Shown one piece after another: positions 1-10,066 of a stretch of 29,576 bases of DNA. Numbering within the stretch: the first letter of the stretch is position 1; each line of letters starts with the position of its first letter. The DNA is from Gallionellaceae bacterium (GTDB lineage Bacteria > Pseudomonadota > Gammaproteobacteria > Burkholderiales > Gallionellaceae), in NCBI GenBank assembly GCA_003445795.1, contig DMCN01000002.1, forward strand, positions 7,609 to 37,184, written 5' to 3'. The notes below the pieces were generated by a model. That model had not been told where the DNA came from. It ran no database searches and saw only the letters and a list, made by a program, of their open reading frames with translations. The position numbers and the translations under genes are program-made.

Positions 1-203
1 ACGTCCGCGGTGCGCGACATCACGCCGATACCTGCATACAGCAGAACGGTCGCAGCCAGGAAGATGTAGCCGAGGATCTTGTTCGGCACGCCCATCTGTT
101 CCAGGATGGCGACCAGGATCACGAAAGCGACGAAGCCCCCGGTATAGAAGGAGTAGTAACGCTTCAGCGATGAAAAGAACTGTGCTTGTGATTGGGTAGC
201 CAT
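1..203 (-). CDS. Sodium:solute symporter, N-terminal part (cut by window edge)
   Basis: The first 67 residues of a membrane transporter are visible; the rest lies outside the window. It begins MATQSQAQFF and has two hydrophobic stretches, around residues 18-34 and 43-60, followed by SRTAD, which in the family leads into the YYVAG-type segment of transmembrane helix 1. Its ATG overlaps the last base of the stop codon of the upstream DUF4212 gene (TAATG), so the two are probably translationally coupled. In the VC_2705-type sodium:solute symporters (acetate/carboxylate uptake driven by sodium), a DUF4212 small subunit directly precedes the transporter, which is the main support for the call. The substrate is not determinable here. 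The N-terminus differs from the second symporter in this window (13285-15093), which starts directly at the core helix. Confidence 0.8.
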   Translation of the reverse strand, partial: MATQSQAQFFSSLKRYYSFYTGGFVAFVILVAILEQMGVPNKILGYIFLAATVLLYAGIGVMSRTAD

Positions 204-466
204 TATTCGTCTCCCTCATGAACGCCGTACTCACGATCCAGTTTGCCCATGGCACGGGCGTAATACCAGATGATCAGCACATAGATGATCAGCGACCCCT
301 GCGCGCCCATATAGAACGGGAACGGGAAGCCGAGGATGGTGATGGATTGAAGATCGCGCGCGAAGTAACCGATGACGAACGTGACGATGAACCAGAGCGC
401 CAGCAGTATCCCGGTCACGCGGAGATTCCTCTGCCAGTACTCCTTGTGTTTCGCAGTAAGTTGCAT
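203..466 (-). CDS. DUF4212 small membrane subunit of a sodium:solute symporter
   Basis: This 87-residue protein has two predicted transmembrane helices (about residues 17-35 and 55-70) separated by a short GFPFPFYMGAQGS loop. The C-terminus is charged, with a MGKLDREYGV motif. This is the DUF4212 (sodium/substrate symporter small subunit) pattern. It is encoded directly before the symporter and overlaps its start by 1 base. A strong Shine-Dalgarno (AGGGGGA) sits 4 bases before the ATG. The gene is divergent from the response regulator at 692, which with its kinase may control it. A paralogue lies at 15103-15357; both share a GxPxxF...QGSxxIxV pattern and the charged tail. Confidence 0.88.
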   Translation of the reverse strand: MQLTAKHKEYWQRNLRVTGILLALWFIVTFVIGYFARDLQSITILGFPFPFYMGAQGSLIIYVLIIWYYARAMGKLDREYGVHEGDE

Positions 467-494
467 GTTTCCCCCTAAGATAAAAAGGTGATCC

Positions 495-509
495 CTTACA
501 CCAATTACA
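495..509. promoter_or_regulatory. TTACA direct repeat upstream of the DUF4212 gene
   Basis: Two TTACA words (496-500 and 505-509) lie about 30 bases upstream of the DUF4212 start. The same word recurs as a tandem repeat at 670-686 just before the divergent response regulator gene. A shared operator for that regulator is possible, but the spacing (9 bases) differs from the other pair (11 bases), so support is weak. Confidence 0.25.
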
Positions 510-669
510 AGACGGGCGACCCGTAACGACGGAAACGCAAGGCCACTTACCGGATCCAGCTGGTCTGCGGCTTGGACAATTCACGCCATCCACTTAGAAT
601 AGCCCCACGAGAGACGGGTGTGATACTCCCCTACCCATCCGTCCCAGAATCGAAACATAATGCGCCTTC

Positions 670-686
670 CTTACAGACAACTTACA
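670..686. promoter_or_regulatory. Tandem CTTACA-N5-CTTACA repeat, candidate response-regulator box
   Basis: A perfect hexamer repeat CTTACA (670-675) then CTTACA (681-686) with an 11-base period ends 5 bases before the response regulator ATG at 692. OmpR/PmrA-type regulators bind direct repeats of this geometry (one half-site per helical turn), so this could be an autoregulatory site. It lies where a ribosome binding site is expected, and no good Shine-Dalgarno is visible. Binding is inferred from geometry only. Confidence 0.4.
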
Positions 687-691
687 AAGCC

Positions 692-1367
<676 letters not shown>

Positions 1368-1375
<8 letters not shown>

Positions 1376-2831
1376 CCCCGCCGAACCGGGCGTCAGCGCC
1401 TTGTCGCTGCGCGTCCACCTCATCAACTGGCTGCTGACCCCGTTGTTCGTGTTGTGGCTGTTCAGTACCATCGCCGGTTATGTCGCCACGCTGAACTACG
1501 CCAACAAACCTTACGATCAGGTGCTGTTGCAGCGCGCGCAGGCGGTGGGTGAACAGCTCAGGCTGGGCGGCGGCAGGGAACGTCTGGACATCGACCTGCA
1601 ACTCCCCGACGGCACCTCCCCCACCGCGCCGGACAAAGTGTTCTATACCGTCAGCGACCGCGACGGCAAGAAGCTCGCCGGCAACGCCAACCTCGGACGA
1701 CCGATCTCCCATCGCGGCGGCAAGATCAACCCCCTGTTCAGCAACAGTGAGCGCGACGGCGAAAAGACCCGCAACATCAGCCTGGTCTTTTACAACCCCG
1801 ACAGCAAGAAGCTGTACCAGCTGCATATGTCGGAGACCATCCAGCAGCGGCAGGCTCTGATACGCGGCATCCTCGCCAACATCGTCATCCCGCAACTGCT
1901 GCTGATCCTGATCGCGGTGGCCGCCGTGTGGTACGCGCTGAAACAGGGCCTGGCCCCGCTGGAAAAGCTGCGCCGGGAGGTCTCGGACCGCAGGCGCGAC
2001 GACCTCGGCCAGCTGGACGGCAGTGTTGCGCCGGAAGAGGTACGCCCGCTGATCGACGCGGTGAACAACCTGCTCGATCGTCTGCAACTGGCGATGCAGG
2101 CACAGAAGCGTTTCGTCGCCGATGCCGCGCACCAGTTGCGCACCCCGATCGCGGGTCTGAAGACCCAGTCAGAACTCGCCTTGCGCACCGAAGATCCGGA
2201 GCAGAAACAACAGGCGCTCGAGCATATCCTCACCAGCACACGCCACGCTATCCGTCTGGTCACCCAGTTGATGGCGCTGGCACGCAACGAGCCCGGCGGC
2301 CAGGACAGCGAGAACTTCGTGCCGCTGAAACTCAATCAGCTGGCGCAGGAATGCACGGCTGGCTGGATCACCGCGGCATTGGAGAAGAACATCGATCTCG
2401 GCTTCGACGGCGCCGTCGCTGCGGAAGAGATACTGGGCGATGCGAACAGCCTGATCGAGATGCTCAACAACCTGATCGACAACGCCATCCGCTATACGCC
2501 CGCCGGCGGGCACATCACTGTCAGCGTCGACACCACGGCTCAGGGCAGCGTAGTGAGCGTGGAAGACAACGGCCCCGGCATCGACCCGCAGCACCGCGAA
2601 CGCGTGTTCGAACGCTTCTACCGCGTGCTCGGTACCGGCCAGAGCGGCAGCGGACTCGGCCTCGCCATCGTGGCCGAAGTCGCCAAACGCCACCATGCCA
2701 CGCTCAGACTGGACGCTGGCAGCGGCGGCAAAGGCACGCTGATCAGCGTGCGCTTCCCGCGCCGCCCGCCGCCGACACCTTCGCTATCCGAGGATCCGCT
2801 GAGCAAACCCTCTTTTTACGGCGGAGCTTAA
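1368..2831 (+). CDS. Sensor histidine kinase, TctE-like with 2CSK_N-type sensor domain
   Basis: This 487-residue inner-membrane kinase has transmembrane helix 1 at about 18-40, a periplasmic region 41-167 and transmembrane helix 2 at about 168-190. The periplasmic NYANKPYDQVLLQRA and DKVFYTVSDRDGKKLAGN segments resemble the two-component kinase N-terminal domain of TctE relatives. A HAMP linker (191-243) follows. The catalytic core has the H-box with H255 in DAAHQLRTP, the N-box LIDNAIRYTP, the G1 box EDNGPGID, the F-box VFERFYR and the G2 box GSGLGLAIV. All phosphotransfer motifs are intact. TctE relatives sense tricarboxylates or other organic acids, which fits the divergent symporter pair at 1-466. 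Its TAA stop interlocks with the stop of the convergent antiporter gene over the bases TTAA (2828-2831). Confidence 0.9.
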
Positions 2832-4039
2832 GCGGCGTTCCTGCCGTAGAACCACTTGAGCAGGAACGGCGGCGATATGGTGGTGAGTGCGATGACGATG
2901 AGCATCGCGGCATACAGCTCGCCGTTGAGGATGCCCTGGCTGAAGCCCAACTGGGCAAAGATCAGCCCTACCTCGCCGCGCGGCACCATGGAAAGACCGA
3001 TGGCGATCTGGTTTCGGCGAGGTTCGCGGATGCAGAAGCCGGAAGCGAACTTGCCCGCAAAAGCGGCCAGCAGCAACGATCCTGCCAGCATCCAGACGAA
3101 CCCGGATCCCCAGTTCACATCGCTCAGATTCAGCGAGACACCGACCATCACGAAGAACAGCGGCGAGAAGGTGTGGATCAGCGGTCGCATCTGTTCTTCC
3201 AAACGGTGCGCCAGTTTCGGACTGGGTTTGAGATTGAGCACGGCCTTCCCCAACGGGAACCGGAAGCCAAAATGCTGACCGAACGCCAGCCCGGCCGCGA
3301 AGCCGCCCATGATCTCGGGTGCTCCGACCGCATGCGCCAGCCAGGAGAACAGCAGGATCAATGACAGCACCATGGTCAGCAGCAGCCCAGGTGTGGCCGC
3401 GTGCTGGTCTAACCGGTCGATGATCATCGCGGCCAGTTTTGCCACGAACGGGGCGAGCAGCATGAACAACAGAATATACAGGCCGACCTCGCTCACCGCC
3501 CTGACCGACACCTCATGTTCCACCGCAAATTGGTACAGGAAAGCCAGCGCCAGCACGCCGAGAATGTCGTCCAGTACCGCGGCACCAATCACGATCTGCG
3601 CCTCGTCCGATTGGCGCTTGCCGAGATCGTCCAGCACGCGCACGGTGATGCCGATGCTGGTGGCGGTGAGCGTGCCGCCGATGAACAGCGCGGTCAATTC
3701 GGGCAGGCCGAACACCCAGGCGCTGATGGCGTAGCCCAGCGCGAACGGCAGTGCGAACCCGACCAGCGCGACGATGTAGGGCTTGCCGCCTGAGCGTGCC
3801 AGACGGCTCAGGTTGGTATCCATGCCCACCTCGAACAGCAGCAGGATGATGCCGATCTCGGCCAGCAGCTTCATGGTGGTGTCGGGCGACACCCAGCCCA
3901 GCAGCGAAGGGCCGATCAGCAGACCGGCCACCAGCTCGCCGATCACCGAGGGAATGCCGAAGCGCGCCGCCGTCTCCGACAGCAGCCGCGCGGCAATCAG
4001 GATGATGGCGAGGAAGAGAAAAAATTGATGCAGTTCCAT
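2828..4039 (-). CDS. Kef-type cation:proton antiporter (CPA2), no regulatory domain
   Basis: This 403-residue membrane protein is almost entirely hydrophobic, with about 12 predicted helices. Family landmarks are GELVAGLLIGPSLLG near residues 37-51, FEVGMDTNLSRL, and AAVLDDILGVLA, whose aspartate pair corresponds to the ion-binding helix of CPA2 exchangers. There is no cytoplasmic KTN/RCK nucleotide-binding domain, unlike KefB/KefC (about 600 residues), so the usual NAD/glutathione gating module is absent. The start is 18 bases after the GH15 stop, so it probably is the last gene of the trehalose operon. The likely role is potassium or sodium efflux in exchange for protons, matching osmotic adaptation. 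The substrate ion is not determinable. The C-terminus ends KWFYGRNAA. Confidence 0.88.
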   Translation of the reverse strand: MELHQFFLFLAIILIAARLLSETAARFGIPSVIGELVAGLLIGPSLLGWVSPDTTMKLLAEIGIILLLFEVGMDTNLSRLARSGGKPYIVALVGFALPFALGYAISAWVFGLPELTALFIGGTLTATSIGITVRVLDDLGKRQSDEAQIVIGAAVLDDILGVLALAFLYQFAVEHEVSVRAVSEVGLYILLFMLLAPFVAKLAAMIIDRLDQHAATPGLLLTMVLSLILLFSWLAHAVGAPEIMGGFAAGLAFGQHFGFRFPLGKAVLNLKPSPKLAHRLEEQMRPLIHTFSPLFFVMVGVSLNLSDVNWGSGFVWMLAGSLLLAAFAGKFASGFCIREPRRNQIAIGLSMVPRGEVGLIFAQLGFSQGILNGELYAAMLIVIALTTISPPFLLKWFYGRNAA

Positions 4040-4057
4040 GTTTGTATCCCGCAGTCT

Positions 4058-5836
4058 CTAAAAAGCCTGATCCCAGCGTACCGATAACCGTATCGCGGCA
4101 TTGATTAAACCCACCATGCTGTAAGTCTGCACGAAGTTGCCCCACTGCTCTCCGGTGTCGGGATCGATATGCTCGGCCAGCAGACCGTGGCGGTTGCGGC
4201 GGGCCAGCAACTTCTCGAACAGCTCGCGCGCCTCCTCGCGCCGCTCCAGCGCGGCCAACGCGTTGACATACCAGAAGGTGCAGACGAGGAATGCGTTCGC
4301 GGGCTCGCCGAAATCGTCCTTCTCGATGTAGCGGAAGATGAAGTCGCCGCGACGCAGGTCTTTTTCCACCGCTTCGACCGTGGCGGCAAAACGCGGATCG
4401 GCGGCGTCGAGGAAACCCACTTCAGCAAGCAACAGCAGACTGGCATCCATCGCCTCCCCGTCGAAGGTGGAGACGAAAGCCCCGCGTTGCTTGTTCCATG
4501 CACGCTGGCTGATGGTCTGATGGATCAGCCGCGCCTGTTCGTGCCAGTACGCGGCGCGTTCGGACAATCCGAGCCGCTCGCCGATCAGCCCCAGACGATT
4601 GCAGGCCGCCCAGCACATCACGGCGGAGAAGGTATGTACGCGCGCGCTGCCGCGCAGCTCCCACAAACCGGCATCCGGTTGGTCATAGCAACGCACGGCC
4701 TGCTCGCCCAGCAGCTCAAGGCGGTGGAACAAGGCCTCGTCGCCGCGCCGGGTGAGACGCCGGTCGAAGAAGATATGGGTGGCGGCGAGGATGGCCGAAC
4801 CGTAGACGTCGTGCTGCACCTGACGGTAGGCCTGATTGCCGATGCGCACCGGCCCCATGCCGCGATACCCGGCCAACTCGGGCGCCACGCGTTCTTCCAG
4901 TTCTGCCCTGCCGTCGATGCCGTAGACCGGCTGCAGCGGTTCGCCGCCGGAGTTGGCGGCGATGTTGACGATGTAGCTGAGATAGCGCTCCATGGTGCGC
5001 GTGGCACCCATGCGGTTCAGTGCATTGACCACGAAGTAGCCGTCGCGCAGCCAGCAATAGCGGTAATCCCAGTTGCGCCCGCTCCCCGCCGACTCGGGTA
5101 TTGAACTGGTCATGGCGGCGACGATGGCGCCGGTGTCATCGTAGGCGTTCAGCTTGAGCGTGATCGCGGCGCGGATCACCGCCTCCTGCCACTCGTAGGG
5201 GATGCCGAGGAAGCGCACCCATTCGTGCCAGTACTGGACGGTCTCTTCGAGGAAGCGGCGACCGACCTCACCGGCGCCTTCGTGCACGGTCTCATCGGCA
5301 CCGAGCAGCAGCGTGACCGTATCCTCCAGGAAGAACGGCGTCTCCTGCAGCAATGCGGTCAGCGAGGCATCGGTGGTCAACCGGAGCGTGAGCGTGGGCG
5401 CCACGTAGCGGATGTGATTGCTGCCCCAGGTGATCTCGGGCCGCCCCGCCCCGTTCTCGCAGGCGGGGCGCAGACGCAGGGTGATGCGCGGACTGCCCGT
5501 GAGTCGCCGGATGCGGCGCACCAGCATCATGGGGCGGAACATGCGGCCGTACTGACCAAAGCGCGGCGCAAAATCCGTGATCTCGATAGCGCCGCCATGG
5601 CTGTCGTAAAGACGCGTCAGCAGAATCGCGGTATTTTCCAGATAGTATTGCTCGGTGCGTTCGCAATCCGCGAGTTCGATGGCATAGAATCCGTAATCGT
5701 CGGTATCCCTGAGCAGGGAGCAGAACACCGGGTCGCCATCGAAGCGCGGAAAGCAGCCCCAGGTGATGGTCGCGCGCGCATCGACCAGCGCGCCGATGGT
5801 GCAGTTGCCGATCAAAGCTTGGTCCAGATTGTTCAT
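4058..5836 (-). CDS. Glycoside hydrolase family 15 protein (probable trehalase/glucoamylase)
   Basis: This 592-residue protein has an N-terminal trehalase-like beta domain (about 1-210, opening IGNCTIGALVD and WGCFPRFDGDP) and a C-terminal (alpha/alpha)6 barrel (about 220-590). Landmarks are NWDYRYCWLRDG (255-266), GYRGMGPVRIGNQA (323-336), LWELRG with E393 as the expected general acid, and LLAEHID with E555 as the expected base. The usual GNFPQ motif reads GNFVQ (566-570). No signal peptide is seen, so it is likely cytoplasmic. Its ATG overlaps the otsB stop (TAATG) and a GAGGAG site precedes it; an upstream in-frame extension lies inside otsB and was discarded. Lying after otsA and otsB, trehalose turnover is the best guess. 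GH15 also includes glucoamylases and glucan hydrolases, so the substrate is open. Confidence 0.87.
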   Translation of the reverse strand: MNNLDQALIGNCTIGALVDARATITWGCFPRFDGDPVFCSLLRDTDDYGFYAIELADCERTEQYYLENTAILLTRLYDSHGGAIEITDFAPRFGQYGRMFRPMMLVRRIRRLTGSPRITLRLRPACENGAGRPEITWGSNHIRYVAPTLTLRLTTDASLTALLQETPFFLEDTVTLLLGADETVHEGAGEVGRRFLEETVQYWHEWVRFLGIPYEWQEAVIRAAITLKLNAYDDTGAIVAAMTSSIPESAGSGRNWDYRYCWLRDGYFVVNALNRMGATRTMERYLSYIVNIAANSGGEPLQPVYGIDGRAELEERVAPELAGYRGMGPVRIGNQAYRQVQHDVYGSAILAATHIFFDRRLTRRGDEALFHRLELLGEQAVRCYDQPDAGLWELRGSARVHTFSAVMCWAACNRLGLIGERLGLSERAAYWHEQARLIHQTISQRAWNKQRGAFVSTFDGEAMDASLLLLAEVGFLDAADPRFAATVEAVEKDLRRGDFIFRYIEKDDFGEPANAFLVCTFWYVNALAALERREEARELFEKLLARRNRHGLLAEHIDPDTGEQWGNFVQTYSMVGLINAAIRLSVRWDQAF

Positions 5837-6576
5837 TATTCTCCTCTCAGTGCATCGCCCAGCCAGCGCCTGACCGCTGCCACATCGGGCAGGCGATAGC
5901 GGGCGCAACTGGGGCCCTTGCCTACCTTGATGGAAATGCCGTCGAGCCGGTTCACTTCGGCAAAACCGTGCTCGTCGTTGAGATCATCGCCGATAAACAC
6001 AGCGCGCCGTCCCGTGAAGGGCGCCTCGGCCAGATACTCCGCCACCGCCGTACCCTTGTCGATACCGGAAGGTTTTATCTCGGCGACGCATTTCCCTTGC
6101 TGCACCTCGAGTCCGGCGTCGGCCTCACGCGCCAACTGGTTCATCAAGCGCTGTACGTAATAGGCCAGTTGCGGCGCCTGGCGGTAATGCAGCGCCAGCG
6201 TCAGTCCCTTGTCCTCAAGCAGCAGATCCGAGTGCTGAGCCAACACCGGAGCCAACGCTTCCTTGATGGTGCATTTGGCCGCCGGCGGCGCCGCATGCAT
6301 CCACAGCCGTCCGGCCGCATCGCGCCGTTCGAGACCGTGCTGGCCTGCTAGCGGCAAGTGCAGCGCGCTCAGCAGTTTCTCCAGATCGGAGATCGCGCGG
6401 CCGCTGACCAGCGCCATCGCGCCGCCGCTTAGCCGGTACAGGCGCGCGATCAGGTCGAGCAGCGCCGCATCGACGATGACCGCATCCGGCGTCTCGGCGA
6501 TATCGATCAGGGTACCGTCGACATCGAGGAAGTACGCCCATTCGAGACTGGCGGTCGGCGGCGACAATGCCTGCAT
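5836..6576 (-). CDS. otsB: Trehalose-6-phosphate phosphatase
   Basis: This 246-residue HAD-superfamily phosphatase removes phosphate from trehalose-6-phosphate to give trehalose in the cytoplasm. The nucleophile motif DVDGTL is at 18-23 (D18, with D20 as acid/base), SGR follows at 58-60, then GQHGLERR, the lysine region IKPSGIDKG, and the magnesium motif FIGDDLNDE. Length matches the family (about 240-270). The start MQALSPP was chosen because it precedes the HAD motif at the usual distance and follows the otsA stop by 2 bases; a longer in-frame start would lie wholly inside otsA. The stop overlaps the GH15 start. Tight spacing on both sides indicates co-translation. Confidence 0.93.
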   Translation of the reverse strand: MQALSPPTASLEWAYFLDVDGTLIDIAETPDAVIVDAALLDLIARLYRLSGGAMALVSGRAISDLEKLLSALHLPLAGQHGLERRDAAGRLWMHAAPPAAKCTIKEALAPVLAQHSDLLLEDKGLTLALHYRQAPQLAYYVQRLMNQLAREADAGLEVQQGKCVAEIKPSGIDKGTAVAEYLAEAPFTGRRAVFIGDDLNDEHGFAEVNRLDGISIKVGKGPSCARYRLPDVAAVRRWLGDALRGE

Positions 6577-6578
6577 GC

Positions 6579-8807
<2,229 letters not shown>

Positions 8808-8837
8808 CGGCCCATCCCGGTTGGTTGGTGTGTACGG

Positions 8838-8873
8838 AGTCCCGCTTCGTTCATGCACACATGAACGGGGACT
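8838..8873. promoter_or_regulatory. Strong inverted repeat in the otsA upstream region
   Basis: A perfect 8-bp stem CGTTCATG (8848-8855) / CATGAACG (8860-8867) with a 4-base loop is flanked by a further 6-bp arm AGTCCC (8838-8843) / GGGACT (8868-8873), with a 4-base bulge (GCTT) on one side. It ends 31 bases before the otsA ATG. No T-run follows on either strand, so it is not a typical terminator. It may be an operator for a dimeric regulator or a hairpin in the otsA mRNA leader. Confidence 0.55.
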
Positions 8874-9023
8874 GTGACGATTTGAAAACTGACGCGCTGG
8901 GTGTTGGCGCTCGGCCCAGCTTATTTCCCCCGGCAGCCCGAGTATGCCACCGCAACGCGAACCAATACAAGCGCGGTGAACCGTTGCCTTCGAAGCGCGG
9001 CATCGAAAAGGCGCGTCACGGAA

Positions 9024-9146
9024 TCAGGAAACTTGCGGCTTGTCACGCCGCGCAAGCAACCTGAATTCGGGTGCCCCGCCCTGCTTGTCCTGCCCGGCAT
9101 AGACCGTCAGATGCGGATACGGGATCTCGATGCCGCGTGCGTTGAA
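9024..9146 (-). pseudogene. C-terminal remnant of an MscS-family mechanosensitive channel
   Basis: One frame reads 40 residues from FNARGIEIPYPHLTVY through GGAPEFRLLARRD to a TGA stop at 9024-9026. The GIEIPYP motif followed by a short tail is the hallmark C-terminus of small-conductance mechanosensitive (MscS-type) channels. An in-frame stop (9147-9149) immediately precedes it, and galU ends 27 bases further upstream, so the rest of the channel gene is gone. The piece sits between galU and otsA, i.e. within genes linked to osmotic balance, so a functional mscS may once have stood here. It is too short to be functional. The call rests on motif recognition only. Confidence 0.6.
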
Positions 9147-9172
9147 TCAGGCCGGGACGGGCTTCCCTGCCA

Positions 9173-9982
9173 TCATCGGTTGAAAAAATAATTGGTGGCC
9201 GCCACGAAGCCTTCCACGCTGCCGCAATCGAAACGTTGTCCTGTGAAACGATAGGCAACCACCTTGCCGTTCTTCGCCTGGGTCTGCAGCGCATCGGTGA
9301 GCTGCACTTCGCCGTTCCTGCCGGGTGCCGTGTCTCGCAGGATATCGAAGATGTCCGGCGTCAGGATATAACGCCCGATGACGGCCAGATCGGAAGGCGC
9401 ATCCTGCGGGGCGGGTTTTTCCACCATGCGTTCGACGCGGACATGCCGCGCGTCCATCTCCGCGCCACTGACGATGCCGTATCTGTCCACTTCGTCATGC
9501 GGCACTTCTTCCACGGCGACGACGCTGCAACGGTATTTCTCATACACGCGCACCATCTGTGCCATCACGCCGTCGGGCTTGCCGACACACAGGTCGTCGG
9601 CCAGGATCACACCGAAGGTCTGGTTGCCGATCAGCGTCTCGCCGGTCAGGATCGCATCGCCCAGCCCGCGCATGTGGTTCTGGCGCGTGTAGGAGAAGGT
9701 GCATTGGTCGATCAGTCCGCGGATGGAATCCAGCTGGCCTTCCTTGCTGGTGCCGCTGATCTGGTCTTCCAGCTCATAAGTGATGTCGAAATGGTCCTCG
9801 ATGGCGCGCTTGCCGCGTCCGGTGACGAAGGCGATGTTCTTCATGCCCGCTTCAAGCGCCTCTTCGACGCCATACTGGATAAGCGGCTTGGTGAGTATGG
9901 GCAGCATCTCCTTGGGCTGCGCCTTGGTCGCGGGCAGAAAACGCGTACCGTAGCCTGCTACCGGGAATAGGCATTTCATCAT
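9173..9982 (-). CDS. galU: UTP--glucose-1-phosphate uridylyltransferase
   Basis: This 269-residue cytoplasmic enzyme makes UDP-glucose from UTP and glucose-1-phosphate. The nucleotide-binding start CLFPVAGYGTRFLPATKA, with GYGTRFLP and K20, is diagnostic. It is followed by PKEMLPILTKPLIQYGVEEA, GLGDAIL, VILADDLC and the C-terminal YRFTGQRFDCGSVEGF segment. It is slightly shorter than E. coli GalU (302). Two consecutive ATGs (9982, 9979) follow a GAGGAGAGAGGA site; the first is used here, and the extension to 10018 lacks family similarity. UDP-glucose is a substrate of the neighbouring OtsA, so the location makes metabolic sense, though GalU also feeds envelope polysaccharides. It may be read from the antiporter/ybdK transcript or from its own 84-base upstream gap. 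Confidence 0.93.
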   Translation of the reverse strand: MMKCLFPVAGYGTRFLPATKAQPKEMLPILTKPLIQYGVEEALEAGMKNIAFVTGRGKRAIEDHFDITYELEDQISGTSKEGQLDSIRGLIDQCTFSYTRQNHMRGLGDAILTGETLIGNQTFGVILADDLCVGKPDGVMAQMVRVYEKYRCSVVAVEEVPHDEVDRYGIVSGAEMDARHVRVERMVEKPAPQDAPSDLAVIGRYILTPDIFDILRDTAPGRNGEVQLTDALQTQAKNGKVVAYRFTGQRFDCGSVEGFVAATNYFFNR

Positions 9983-10013
9983 TGTCCTCTCTCCTCGCTG
10001 TTGACTGTCCACT

Positions 10014-10030
10014 TGCACTGCAATGCACTG
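10014..10030. repeat. TGCACTG direct repeat upstream of galU
   Basis: TGCACTG occurs at 10014-10020 and again at 10024-10030, a 10-base period, inside the 84-base gap between ybdK and galU. The first copy also lies in a small palindrome TTGCACTGCAA (10013-10023). It could be an operator for a galU promoter; nothing else supports this. Confidence 0.25.
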
Positions 10031-10066
10031 ATAGCGCTTGTTGCGGAAAAGCCGGTGCCGCGATCT

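Noticed and set aside
467..691. A sigma-54 promoter (GG-N10-GC) upstream of the first DUF4212 gene
   Set aside because: The best GG has no GC at the required 12-base position on the minus strand.
9043..9294. A short minus-strand frame overlapping the end of galU
   Set aside because: It spans the galU 3' end in another frame and carries no known motif; the MscS-like frame next to it explains the region better.
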